A stretch of 23,315 nt of DNA from a virus, in IMG/VR virus record IMGVR_UViG_3300008114_001410, positions 1 to 23,315 of that record; one strand, 5' to 3'. A program made the position numbers and the translations under genes. How positions within the stretch are numbered: the stretch's first letter is position 1; every line of letters starts with the position of its first letter. Shown piece by piece: positions 1 to 6,316 of this stretch. The notes under the pieces are model-generated. The model was not told the DNA's origin. It did not search any database and saw nothing but the letters and a program-made list of their open reading frames with translations.

Positions 1-30
1 TATATATAATATATTATATACTACAATAGA

Positions 31-88
31 TTTAGATAGTACTCTTGTCTTAAGTACCCTCCTGTCCTTGACAGGGGTACTATCTAAA
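31..88. promoter_or_regulatory. Leader with two competing hairpins
   Basis: A perfect 12-bp inverted repeat (31-42 with 77-88, TTTAGATAGTAC / GTACTATCTAAA) encloses a second hairpin: CCTGTC-CTT-GACAGG at 61-75, which extends with GTACC (54-58) pairing to GGTAC (76-80). Both folds need bases 77-80, so they exclude each other, as in an attenuator or RNA switch. It lies about 20 nt before the first ribosome site (100-104). A TTGACA at 68-73 has no convincing -10 downstream; TATAAT at 5-10 could be a -10 whose -35 lies outside the window. The role is inferred. Confidence 0.5.
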
Positions 89-109
89 AACTACTAGACG
101 GAGGATGAA

Positions 110-265
110 ATGTTCAACCCATTTAAGAAACGCATCAAGACAGAAACACTTGACTCTTTGATTAACATTCTCCTATCGGAGATTGATGAGATATCAGAGT
201 TGATTGAAGAACTTCGCAAAGACCTAGAAGACTTAACTGACTTCGTGGAAGAACGCCTTGATTAA
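110..265 (+). CDS. Small coiled-coil hypothetical protein (51 aa)
   Basis: A 51-residue protein starting MFNPFKKRIK, with a strong ribosome site (GGAGG, 100-104) 5 nt before the ATG. After a basic N-terminus the rest is acidic and leucine/isoleucine-rich with roughly heptad spacing, so it is probably a single amphipathic or coiled-coil helix. No known family is recognised. Its stop overlaps the TTG start of the next gene by 8 nt, suggesting translational coupling into the nuclease. It could be a small structural partner or regulator of the nuclease, but nothing in the sequence proves that. Confidence 0.7.
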   Translation: MFNPFKKRIKTETLDSLINILLSEIDEISELIEELRKDLEDLTDFVEERLD

Positions 266-446
266 GTTAGATGATTACACGCTACCTGAGCACATCAGTT
301 ACTCGGCATTCACAACCTATCTGACTTGCGGTTACCAGTACTACCTAGGCAGACTACTGCAGGTACCTGAGGAGCCAAGCATCTGGTCAGCAGGTGGCCG
401 TGCATTCCACTACGCAACGGAGTTGTACGACTATGACAACGAATGA
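258..446 (+). CDS. Cas4/RecB-like nuclease, N-terminal fragment
   Basis: A 62-aa product starting at TTG 258 (GGAAGA at 247-252 as a weak ribosome site; no other usual start is available in this frame). It has the typical N-terminus of phage Cas4/RecB-type PD-(D/E)XK exonucleases: an SYSAFTTYLTCGYQYYL stretch with the first Fe-S cysteine (C24), then GGRAFH with the helical His (H51) and ATE. It stops at TGA 444-446 just where the family would continue, and the continuation is in the +1 frame (433-1038). The gene is therefore split, through a programmed +1 frameshift, two interacting polypeptides, a natural mutation, or an assembly indel. The family assignment is fairly sure; the cause of the split is not. 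Confidence 0.7.
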   Translation: MIKLDDYTLPEHISYSAFTTYLTCGYQYYLGRLLQVPEEPSIWSAGGRAFHYATELYDYDNE

Positions 447-1038
447 CCTATGGGCTAAGGCTTGGAAGAAAGAAACCGAAGGCTTAGACCTCAACACTGC
501 ACGACGTGCAGGACGAGCAACTAAAGATAATCCCAACAAAGAAGATGGTTTCTGGTGGGATGCTAATGGTTCCATTTGGGTAGACAACTACATCAAGTGG
601 CGCAAGAACAATCCTAACTGGAAAATCTGGACAACTCCACAAGGTGCTCGTGCCATCGAACTGGAGTTGAACCCAGTAATCGCAGGTGTGCCAGTCAAGA
701 TGTTCATTGACAGAATCTTTGAGGTAGATGGTAAGTTAGTTATCGTTGACTTGAAGACATCACGTACACGCCCAACCTCTGACCTTCAGTTAGGCTTCTA
801 CAAAGTAGGAGTCGAACAGATGATAGGAGCAGAAGTCAATCTAGGAAACTACTGGATGTCTCGTGAGTCGGGGACAGGAGAGATGATTGACCTGAGTAGA
901 TATACGCTGGACACGCTTGAGTACTTTGTTGATGGTTTTGATAAAGCACGCAAGGCTGGTATATTTCTACCGAACCTACAATCGTGCAATTTCTGTGGAC
1001 TCACAGCACATTGCCAATTCACAAAGGAAAAGAAATGA
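433..1038 (+). CDS. Cas4/RecB-like PD-(D/E)XK Fe-S nuclease, catalytic part
   Basis: A 201-aa product counted from ATG 433, which overlaps the N-terminal fragment by 14 nt and has no visible ribosome site, so it is probably made by coupling or frameshifting. Catalytic motifs are visible: D93 (FIDRIF), D106-L-K108 in VIVDLKTS, and Q119 in QLGFYK. The C-terminus carries C185-x2-C188-x5-C194, the three C-terminal ligands of the 4Fe-4S cluster in Cas4/AddB-type nucleases; the fourth ligand is C24 of the upstream frame. Such enzymes resect DNA ends or act in phage recombination. It opens the replication module and overlaps the next gene by 4 nt (ATGA). It is not near any CRISPR array, so a recombination role is more likely than spacer acquisition. 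Confidence 0.75.
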   Translation: MTTNDLWAKAWKKETEGLDLNTARRAGRATKDNPNKEDGFWWDANGSIWVDNYIKWRKNNPNWKIWTTPQGARAIELELNPVIAGVPVKMFIDRIFEVDGKLVIVDLKTSRTRPTSDLQLGFYKVGVEQMIGAEVNLGNYWMSRESGTGEMIDLSRYTLDTLEYFVDGFDKARKAGIFLPNLQSCNFCGLTAHCQFTKEKK

Positions 1039-1436
1039 CAACAGAAAACTGGAAGTTACAGGTATCAGTTAAGTCACCCAATGGAGACTTGATTAACATT
1101 CGTGCCAACACAGCAGATGAACTTAGCGTAATGCTTGAAGGCATTGCAGACTACTCACATCAGATTGCTGCTACATCTAAGGCGGTTGCTGCTGCATACA
1201 CAGTGCTCCCTTTAGCGACTGGCGGTTCAACTCAAGACACCGCGCAGCAGCCATCCTTCGTGCCAACCCAGGCTCCAACTCAGTCCGTTGGGGTGGGCGG
1301 GATGTCTACACCGACTTGCGTACACGGAGCACGCATCTTCCGTCAAGGAGTCAGCAAGACGAATGGGAAGCCTTACGCATTCTGGGCTTGTCCAACACCG
1401 CAGGGAACACCAGACCAGTGCAAGCCCGTCAACTAA
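1035..1436 (+). CDS. Hypothetical protein with C-terminal zinc-binding motif
   Basis: 133 aa. Residues 1-60 look like a small alpha/beta domain; 61-90 are a Q/T/P-rich linker; the C-terminus has C95-x-H97, C119 and C129 around a G-x-SKTNGKPYAFWACP segment, which resembles the single zinc ribbons that bind single-stranded DNA or partner proteins. It overlaps the nuclease by 4 nt and precedes the helicase, so a single-strand-binding or accessory role in replication or recombination is plausible. No specific family is recognised. Confidence 0.65.
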   Translation: MTTENWKLQVSVKSPNGDLINIRANTADELSVMLEGIADYSHQIAATSKAVAAAYTVLPLATGGSTQDTAQQPSFVPTQAPTQSVGVGGMSTPTCVHGARIFRQGVSKTNGKPYAFWACPTPQGTPDQCKPVN

Positions 1437-1465
1437 TACAGGACGAGATGCTATAAGAATTGGTG

Positions 1466-1500
1466 GAGGGGTAGTCAGACGGGGAAGATGATTACCCCTC
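1466..1500 (+). promoter_or_regulatory. Hairpin upstream of the helicase gene
   Basis: GAGGGGTA (1466-1473) pairs with TACCCCTC (1493-1500), and three further pairs (one G-T) make an 11-bp stem with a 13-nt loop. It lies in the 88-nt gap before the helicase, the longest gap in the left arm. No clear U-tract follows (TTCCAACTT), so it is more likely an RNA-processing or translation-control element than a strong terminator. Confidence 0.4.
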
Positions 1501-1524
1501 TTCCAACTTAAGACAGGAGACGCA

Positions 1525-2307
1525 ATGAGAACTTTAGTAAGAAGCGTAGGACGACAGGACATTGGCGGTGAACCGCTACCAAGTTGCTTCAAAACATTTG
1601 ATAACAATAAGATTATATTTCGTAGGTCAGAAGTATCTATGCTCGCAGGTACACCTGGTGTAGGTAAGTCAACACTTGCTATCGCACTAGCGCTGAAGAT
1701 GAAGGTGCCTTGCCTGTACATCTCAGCAGATACCAATGCACACACTATGGCTATGCGCCTTGCCTCAATGATATCTGGTAAGAACCAGACAGATGTTGAG
1801 AACCTAATGAATGCTGACCCTGGTTGGACAAAGGCTGTGCTACAAAAGAGCAACCACATTGTCTGGTCATTTGAATCCTCACCCACCTTGCAAGATATAG
1901 ATGAAGAAGTCCAAGCATTTGAAGAACTCTGGGGTTGCCCACCTGTTGCCATCTTTGTAGATAACTTGATGGACATAGCCACTGATGGTGGCGAAGAGTT
2001 TGCTTCAATGCGTGCGATTATGAAGGAGTTGAAATACCTTGCTCGTGCAACTAACACTGCTATTATTATTTTACACCACACTTCTGAGGCTGTTATGGGT
2101 AACCCTTGCCAACCTCGTTCTGCCCTCCAAGGTAAGGTGGCACAACTTCCTGCACTTATCTGCACTCTTGGTGTTGTCGGTACTTCTATGGCTGTCGCTC
2201 CTGTAAAGAATAGATATGGGCGTGCCGATGCCAACGCTAACCTCACTTGTTGGCTATCATTTAACCCTGAGTATATGTACATCGAAGACATACCAGAGAA
2301 TGGATAA
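1525..2307 (+). CDS. DnaB/RecA-fold replicative helicase or ATPase
   Basis: 260 aa, started at ATG 1525 behind an AGGAGA ribosome site. Walker A is AGTPGVGKST (41-50); Walker B is VAIFVD (141-146); the sensor-like IILHHTSE lies near 181-188; and KNRYGRAD (228-235) matches the basic finger motif of DnaB/RepA-type hexameric helicases. The length suits a stand-alone RecA-fold core without the DnaB N-terminal domain. It probably forms a ring that unwinds phage DNA together with the split primase encoded 0.5-1.4 kb downstream. A KaiC/RadA-like recombinase of the AAA_25 group is the main alternative. Confidence 0.8.
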   Translation: MRTLVRSVGRQDIGGEPLPSCFKTFDNNKIIFRRSEVSMLAGTPGVGKSTLAIALALKMKVPCLYISADTNAHTMAMRLASMISGKNQTDVENLMNADPGWTKAVLQKSNHIVWSFESSPTLQDIDEEVQAFEELWGCPPVAIFVDNLMDIATDGGEEFASMRAIMKELKYLARATNTAIIILHHTSEAVMGNPCQPRSALQGKVAQLPALICTLGVVGTSMAVAPVKNRYGRADANANLTCWLSFNPEYMYIEDIPENG

Positions 2308-2310
2308 GAG

Positions 2311-2508
2311 ATGCTAAGAGAAGAAGAAGACGACATCACACAAGAGATGCGTCAATTAGTAATGGCTAAGGTAGCAGAAGAGATTGCCTCATTCATTATA
2401 AAGATTGAAGAAGCCAAGCCACCTGTCACTGATGAGTGGACGGAAGGCGTTGGTGTTGGTATGAACTGGGCTATCCGCATCTTGCGTAAGGATAAGAGTG
2501 CATACTGA
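2311..2508 (+). CDS. Small acidic hypothetical protein (65 aa)
   Basis: 65 aa, starting 3 nt after the helicase stop; AAGAG just upstream may serve as its ribosome site. Predicted mainly helical, acidic at the N-terminus and basic at the C-terminus, with a WTEGVGVGMNWAIRIL segment. No family is recognised. Its tight packing between the helicase and the resolvase-like gene suggests a helper in replication. Confidence 0.65.
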   Translation: MLREEEDDITQEMRQLVMAKVAEEIASFIIKIEEAKPPVTDEWTEGVGVGMNWAIRILRKDKSAY

Positions 2509-2853
2509 GTGGCATCACAATCGCGTAAACATAGAGGATACCGCAGTCAAAAAGTATTGGCGAACTATCTCGCAGAGAACGGGTTTCCGTTTGCTGAGAG
2601 CACAGGTGCTGGTCGTAGTGGTACTGACATTACTGGCACTATCGGTATCGACTGGGAAGTAAAGGCAAGAACAGGATTTAATCCCGCTGCTGCTATCGCA
2701 CAGTTGAAGGAAAGAGATAAAGGATTGCTTGGCCTAGTAGTCTTAAGACTTAATGGTCAAGGTGAGAAGTCAGTAGACGATTGGGTTTGCTTACTTAGAC
2801 TGGAGGATGCAGTGAAACTATTAAGGGATGCAGGATATGGTGATAAAAATTGA
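2509..2853 (+). CDS. Holliday-junction-resolvase-like PD-(D/E)XK nuclease
   Basis: 114 aa, starting with GTG 2509 immediately after the previous stop (TGAGTG). The N-terminus is basic (SRKHRGYRSQKVLANYLAE), followed by AGRSGTDITG with D40 and WEVKAR with E50-x-K52, the D...ExK signature of Hjc-like archaeal and phage resolvases and related VRR-type nucleases; Q65 would complete motif IV. It likely cleaves branched DNA before packaging or during recombination. The fold call is good; substrate specificity is inferred. Confidence 0.75.
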   Translation: MASQSRKHRGYRSQKVLANYLAENGFPFAESTGAGRSGTDITGTIGIDWEVKARTGFNPAAAIAQLKERDKGLLGLVVLRLNGQGEKSVDDWVCLLRLEDAVKLLRDAGYGDKN

Positions 2854-3217
2854 CAGTGACTTGCCAAACATCGCAGATGTCCTCACACACTATGGTGCAA
2901 ACATACGACAAAGACACGGGCAAGTCAACCTTAAGTGTCCGTTCCATTCAGATACGCACCAGTCTGGTTCAGCCAACCTCGACAAGAATATCTTTATATG
3001 CTTTGCCTGTGGGGTTCAAGGTAACTCGCTCCAAATTATTTCGTCAAGAGAAGGAGTAAACATACGTGAAGCAAAGCGCATTGCAGAAGGAATTACTGGG
3101 CAAAGCAGCGAACAAGTACGCGGGAAGCATCTCTCTGGCTCAAGACTACCTAGCAAGCAGGGGAATACCTCTGGAGGTAGCACGTCTGGCATCATTCGGC
3201 GTAGTCGCGGAGCCTGA
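2837..3217 (+). CDS. DNA primase, CHC2-type zinc-finger protein
   Basis: 126 aa from ATG 2837, preferred over ATG 2828 because AAGGG (2823-2827) lies 9 nt upstream. C34-P-F-H37 and C55-x2-C58 form the CHC2 zinc ribbon of DnaG/phage primases (LKCPFHSD, ICFACGVQG). Residues 80-126 run on as a basic Ser/Gly/Arg-rich tail, while the Toprim part begins in the +1 frame, overlapping by 152 nt. This is therefore the template-recognition half of a two-protein primase. It overlaps the end of the resolvase-like gene by 17 nt. Confidence 0.8.
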   Translation: MVIKIDSDLPNIADVLTHYGANIRQRHGQVNLKCPFHSDTHQSGSANLDKNIFICFACGVQGNSLQIISSREGVNIREAKRIAEGITGQSSEQVRGKHLSGSRLPSKQGNTSGGSTSGIIRRSRGA

Positions 3218-3695
3218 AGTTGGACACGAAGCAATGGTTGGCAGGTTATCAATCCCTTACATCACTAAGACTGGTGTTGTTGACTTGCGATTTCGTGCAC
3301 TTAACCCTGCCGTTGAGCCTAAGTATATGGGGTTAACTGGAGCAGAGACAAAGATGTACAACGTACTAGATGTTGAACGTGCAGGTGATTACATTGGTGT
3401 ATGTGAGGGAGAGATAGATACGCTTACCCTTTCATCTGTCATTGGCATCCCTTGTGTTGGTGTACCTGGTGCTAACAGTTGGAAGAAACATTACACACGT
3501 TTGCTTGCAGACTTTGAAAGAGTCTTTGTCTTTGCAGATGGTGACCAACCAGGCACAGAGTTCGCACGTAGCCTAGCCCGTGAACTGCCAGTTACTATCA
3601 TTCAGTTACCTGATGGGTACGATGTCAACTCTATGTTCGTGCAAGAAGGTGCTGACTACTTCCATCAGAAGATGGATATGAAGAATGGACTTTGA
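3066..3695 (+). CDS. DNA primase, Toprim catalytic protein
   Basis: 209 aa from GTG 3066. A good ribosome site (AAGGAG, 3051-3056, 9 nt spacing) supports independent initiation rather than frameshifting. AQDYLASRGIPLEVAR (25-40) is the usual linker helix of DnaG-type primases; GRLSIPY and DLRFRALN follow; the Toprim core has E114 (CEGEID, with D118) and D158-G-D160 (FADGD), the metal-binding acids, then PDGYDVN. It makes RNA primers on the phage fork with the zinc protein encoded just upstream in another frame. Stop and next start overlap by 11 nt. Confidence 0.82.
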   Translation: MKQSALQKELLGKAANKYAGSISLAQDYLASRGIPLEVARLASFGVVAEPEVGHEAMVGRLSIPYITKTGVVDLRFRALNPAVEPKYMGLTGAETKMYNVLDVERAGDYIGVCEGEIDTLTLSSVIGIPCVGVPGANSWKKHYTRLLADFERVFVFADGDQPGTEFARSLARELPVTIIQLPDGYDVNSMFVQEGADYFHQKMDMKNGL

Positions 3696-4056
3696 CGAAC
3701 TCGAACCACCTGAGTCTTACTGCCACGAATGCAAGACACAGTTTGAGAATTCATTTGAGTTGATAGACCATACGTTGGAAGATGATGAAGAGTTCAACCC
3801 GTACTACGTACTACCCAATGGATTCAAGTTGTTACTTGGTTCATTGCTAAGGTTTATGTACTACCACAAGGATGAACCAGAGAAGATTGCGTTGATTACT
3901 CAGTCAACATACGTAACTCTATTTGCATCAGAGATGGGTTACGATATGGTTGACGAATTGGTTGAGGATATGGTAGTGAAGACAGAGTTGCAGAACTTTG
4001 ATGAAGAACTAAAGAAACTATTGACAAAGGATGACGATGGAGAAGGCGGAGCGTGA
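3685..4056 (+). CDS. Small acidic protein with a zinc-finger-like motif
   Basis: 123 aa, strongly acidic. An N-terminal C13-x2-C16 with H29 (YCHECKTQF...LIDHTLE) resembles half of a C2H2 finger, and similar CHEC proteins occur in actinophage replication arms. The middle (PNGFKLLLGSLLRFMYYH) is hydrophobic and helical; the C-terminus is an acidic helix. Function is unknown; protein-protein contact in the replisome or a role in transcription are options. Confidence 0.65.
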   Translation: MDFDELEPPESYCHECKTQFENSFELIDHTLEDDEEFNPYYVLPNGFKLLLGSLLRFMYYHKDEPEKIALITQSTYVTLFASEMGYDMVDELVEDMVVKTELQNFDEELKKLLTKDDDGEGGA

Positions 4057-4062
4057 AGAGAT

Positions 4063-4428
4063 ATGGCAGATTATAACCCATCTGGCAGAACAAGGATTGA
4101 ACGTACAGTCATACAGCGTGGAGGGCCAGTTCCTCAAGGTAACACTATCAGTTCCACTTTTGAGCAAGACGTAAGAGATACGATGAAGGAACTCGGTGAC
4201 CTGCTGATAAGCAAGCATCGTGACTATGGCCCAAAGAATATCTCTGACTCACCAGGCGGTGCGCTCAATGGATTACGTGTACGAATGCACGATAAGACAG
4301 CACGCATCAACAACTTGATTGACAATGGCACTGACGCACAACACGAACCACTGGAGGACTCCTTCAAAGACCTAGCAAACTATGGTATAATTGCACTGTT
4401 AGTTCTACGAGGAAAGTGGGATAAGTAA
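4063..4428 (+). CDS. DUF1599 / nucleotide-modification-associated domain 1 protein
   Basis: 121 aa. The C-terminal 75 residues match the DUF1599 (Nmad1) pattern: KHRDYGPKNI, then RVRMHDKTARINNL and EPLEDSFKDLANYGI, an all-alpha MazG-like arrangement with conserved acidic and Lys/Arg residues. This family occurs in phages and is linked to nucleotide pools or modified nucleotides, but its reaction is not well defined. The N-terminal 40 residues are probably disordered. The start follows the previous stop by 6 nt; the stop shares one base with the next ATG (TAATG). Confidence 0.75.
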   Translation: MADYNPSGRTRIERTVIQRGGPVPQGNTISSTFEQDVRDTMKELGDLLISKHRDYGPKNISDSPGGALNGLRVRMHDKTARINNLIDNGTDAQHEPLEDSFKDLANYGIIALLVLRGKWDK

Positions 4429-4826
4429 TGGCATCTAAGTCATCATTTGACTTAGACTTTGGCTATGGTCGCAAAGGCGAACAACTTGTAGATGAGTTGC
4501 TTACTGGTAACCTTACTGTTGAAGTCAAGCGTGACCGCAAGTGGTTCAAGACCAACAACTTATACATAGAGACTGAGTGTTTCTTCCAAAAGGTGGGAGA
4601 CTGGGCACCCTCTGGACTAGGTGTAACTGAGGCAGGGTACTGGGCATTTGTGCTACAGGAATCAACCCTCATCGTACCTACTGCTGTGTTGCGCTATGCG
4701 GTGAAAGAATTTGGCAGGGCGATTAGTTGTTTCATACCACCTAATCAAAGTAAAGGCTTCCTCATTACAGTAGATGACCTAATGACTGCGACGAGAAAAT
4801 ATAAAGATGACGATAGAGTGGAATAG
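4428..4826 (+). CDS. PD-(D/E)XK-nuclease-like hypothetical protein
   Basis: 132 aa. GRKGEQLVDELL with E18 followed by VEVKRDRKW (E32-x-K34) and NNLYIETE resembles the E...ExK core of small PD-(D/E)XK nucleases, though the expected Asp strand is weak. A hydrophobic middle (AGYWAFVLQESTLIVPTAVL) would fit the remaining core strands. It would be the third nuclease-fold protein of this arm. It could instead be a catalytically altered DNA-binding relative. It overlaps the next gene by 20 nt. Confidence 0.55.
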   Translation: MASKSSFDLDFGYGRKGEQLVDELLTGNLTVEVKRDRKWFKTNNLYIETECFFQKVGDWAPSGLGVTEAGYWAFVLQESTLIVPTAVLRYAVKEFGRAISCFIPPNQSKGFLITVDDLMTATRKYKDDDRVE

Positions 4827-5451
4827 AATTGAACGCTGGCAATATATCATTGACTCAGTAACTGCTGAGTACCACAAGAAGTTTGAGATTGAACCAGAAG
4901 ATATACGTCAAGCCTTGTACCAATGGTTCGTTGAGCATCCCGTAAAGTTAGATACGTGGGAGGCTATCGGTGAACGTGATGCAAAGAACTTAATCTATCG
5001 TAGCCTACGCAATCAAGCATTGGATTACTGCCAACACTGGAAGGCTAAGTCGGGTGGCTATGAAACCTCTGACCTGTTCTACTATGAGGCTGATATGGTT
5101 GAGGCTTTGTTGCCCTCTGTATTACGAGGTGAGTTCGGTGTCACCACTAAGTTAAATCTTGGTAGGCCAGGCCGTCCATCTGCACCCAATGAGGGTGGCA
5201 ATCTGATGGCTATGATGATTGAGATTGACTATGCCTTCTGGAAATTACCTAAAGATGATAGGCGCATACTATTCCTGCGTCACGCTGAGTCGCTAGACTT
5301 TGCAAAGATAGGTGAAGAATTAGATATGGGTACTGAAGATGCTGTGCGTATGCGACACAAGCGTGCCATCAAGAAACTTATCCATAAGGTCGGTGGCTTC
5401 AAGCCATACAGAGATGTGGATGATGAACCTCAAGACTCCTTAGAGTCATAG
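4807..5451 (+). CDS. RNA polymerase sigma-factor-like protein
   Basis: 214 aa. Residues about 143-195 read as a sigma region-4 / LuxR-type helix-turn-helix: FWKLPKDDRRILFLRHAE, then LDFAKIGEELDMGTEDAVRMR and a basic helix HKRAIKKL. Residues 25-75 (PEDIRQALYQWFVE...KNLIYRSLRNQALDYC) could be a degenerate region 2. Related proteins in actinophages are annotated as sigma-like or HTH proteins. It ends the left operon and may redirect host RNA polymerase to later phage promoters; that role is inferred. Its last 22 nt overlap a convergent minus-strand gene. Confidence 0.65.
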   Translation: MTIEWNRIERWQYIIDSVTAEYHKKFEIEPEDIRQALYQWFVEHPVKLDTWEAIGERDAKNLIYRSLRNQALDYCQHWKAKSGGYETSDLFYYEADMVEALLPSVLRGEFGVTTKLNLGRPGRPSAPNEGGNLMAMMIEIDYAFWKLPKDDRRILFLRHAESLDFAKIGEELDMGTEDAVRMRHKRAIKKLIHKVGGFKPYRDVDDEPQDSLES

Positions 5452-5552
5452 TCTATCTCTGCTGGGTCAACCCATAAATCCTCTGGGTAATCCTTATCTA
5501 ACTCTGCTAGATATAGTTCGACTATCTCTTTCCAACTTTGTATTGTATTCAT
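5430..5552 (-). CDS. Tiny acidic protein (40 aa), last gene of leftward array
   Basis: 40 aa, MNTIQSWKEIVELYLAELDK at the N-terminus and an acidic C-terminus rich in Asp and Glu. A strong ribosome site (GGGGG about 6 nt upstream) and a 1-nt gap to the upstream gene support it. Its 3' end overlaps the sigma-like gene on the other strand by 22 nt, so the two transcripts are antisense there. No family recognised; an acidic DNA-mimic or partner-binding peptide is possible but unproven. Confidence 0.6.
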   Translation of the reverse strand: MNTIQSWKEIVELYLAELDKDYPEDLWVDPAEIDYDSKES

Positions 5553-5553
5553 C

Positions 5554-5721
5554 TTATCCCCCTGTGCTATAGAAACCAGTGCCAGTAAACTTTACTGCTG
5601 GTGCTGACCATACTCTGCTCATCGTAGTTTGGCAACAGATAGGTTCGGTGCTGTCGCCGTATGCCCTCTGTACTTCTTGTGTACCACCACATAGGTTGCA
5701 CTTGTATTCATATGTAGGCAT
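5554..5721 (-). CDS. FmdB-type putative regulatory zinc-ribbon protein
   Basis: 55 aa starting MPTYEYKCNLCG, the hallmark N-terminus of FmdB/CxxC_CxxC_SSSS proteins, with the family ending VKFTGTGFYST. The first CxxC (C8, C11) is intact, but the second knuckle is altered to an adjacent CC in EPICCQTTM, so zinc binding may be atypical. GGAGAG precedes the ATG, and it shares one base with the upstream stop (TAATG). Often called a regulatory protein, though its function is not established. Confidence 0.75.
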   Translation of the reverse strand: MPTYEYKCNLCGGTQEVQRAYGDSTEPICCQTTMSRVWSAPAVKFTGTGFYSTGG

Positions 5722-5897
5722 TACATCTCTCCATCTATAGGTGTAGGTGCTGTGCTGATGGAGCCACAGTCCTTGCACTTCTGCGTTAAATCATACCAAC
5801 CCACTGCCCTGTCCTCCTCATCCCACATCACAGTTATCTCAAACATCAAGCAACCACAGATACAGGCTAAGGTTGGTTCACCAGTGAGGTCGAACAT
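5721..5897 (-). CDS. Small zinc-ribbon protein of an actinophage-type family
   Basis: 58 aa from the ATG at 5897 (TGATG overlap with the upstream gene). CICGC near residues 11-15 and KCKDCG near 40-45 form a two-knuckle ribbon around a WDEEDRAVGWYDL strand pair, ending APTPID. Proteins with the same C-x-C-G-C / C-x2-C-G / APTP layout are common hypotheticals in actinophages, with unknown function. Confidence 0.7.
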   Translation of the reverse strand: MFDLTGEPTLACICGCLMFEITVMWDEEDRAVGWYDLTQKCKDCGSISTAPTPIDGEM

Positions 5898-6316
5898 CAG
5901 TACCAGTTTCTGCGCTGAGAATGTTTCCACGCTTGGCAAGGTGTCTGGTAGCGGTGTTCGATATAGCGATAGGCATTGAGTATCTGTACTGCTGGGTCTT
6001 TACTCTTCTCCTTCAACATCTGGGCTATACCAAAGGCACTGCTACGCTGGTTCTTGGCTAGATGGTCGAACCTACTCTCCTTATCAAACAATAGGCGGAT
6101 ACATTTACGTTCGTTTACATCCCAATCCCATCCGTGTTGAGCAAACTTCATAGCCATTACTCTGTTGTTGTGTTTCTGTTTCATCGTAGCCTTAGTCTGC
6201 TTGACCACCACCTTTGGGTTGACATCTACCTTCACATCTACTGTCAGGGTGTGAGTCAAGGGTGCAAGGCTAGCAAGTAGCACAATACCTATGACTATGA
6301 ACGCTCTCTTTTTCAT
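5897..6316 (-). CDS. Secreted lytic transglycosylase-like protein
   Basis: 139 aa. Residues 1-25 are a signal peptide or signal anchor (MKKRA, then a hydrophobic run FIVIGIVLLASLAPL). A Val/Lys-rich stalk (26-42) precedes a compact SLT-type domain at 63-139: CIRLLFDKESRF with catalytic-type E80, SSAFGIAQM, AYRYIEHRYQTPCQAW and a terminal NWY. C72 and C127 could form a disulfide. This matches the short transglycosylase domain common in actinobacteria and their phages, which cleaves peptidoglycan outside the membrane. With its own export signal it may act as a Sec-exported endolysin or in wall remodelling. It overlaps whiB by 4 nt. Confidence 0.78.
   Translation of the reverse strand: MKKRAFIVIGIVLLASLAPLTHTLTVDVKVDVNPKVVVKQTKATMKQKHNNRVMAMKFAQHGWDWDVNERKCIRLLFDKESRFDHLAKNQRSSAFGIAQMLKEKSKDPAVQILNAYRYIEHRYQTPCQAWKHSQRRNWY

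Noticed and set aside
68-96. Promoter from TTGACA at 68-73
   Set aside because: At 17-nt spacing the -10 would be CTACTA, a poor match, and the TTGACA is part of the inner hairpin stem.
433-1038. CRISPR-associated Cas4 in a CRISPR locus
   Set aside because: No repeat-spacer array or other cas gene is visible; neighbours are replication genes, so a phage recombination nuclease is more likely.
1227-2339. Long 370-codon open frame on the minus strand
   Set aside because: It lies opposite the zinc-motif protein and the helicase, whose motifs are clear; its sequence is Ser/Ala-rich and has no recognisable domain, as expected of an antisense shadow.
5434-5447. GACTC-CTTA-GAGTC as a bidirectional terminator between convergent genes
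   Set aside because: Only 5 bp, no U-tract on either strand, and inside both coding regions.
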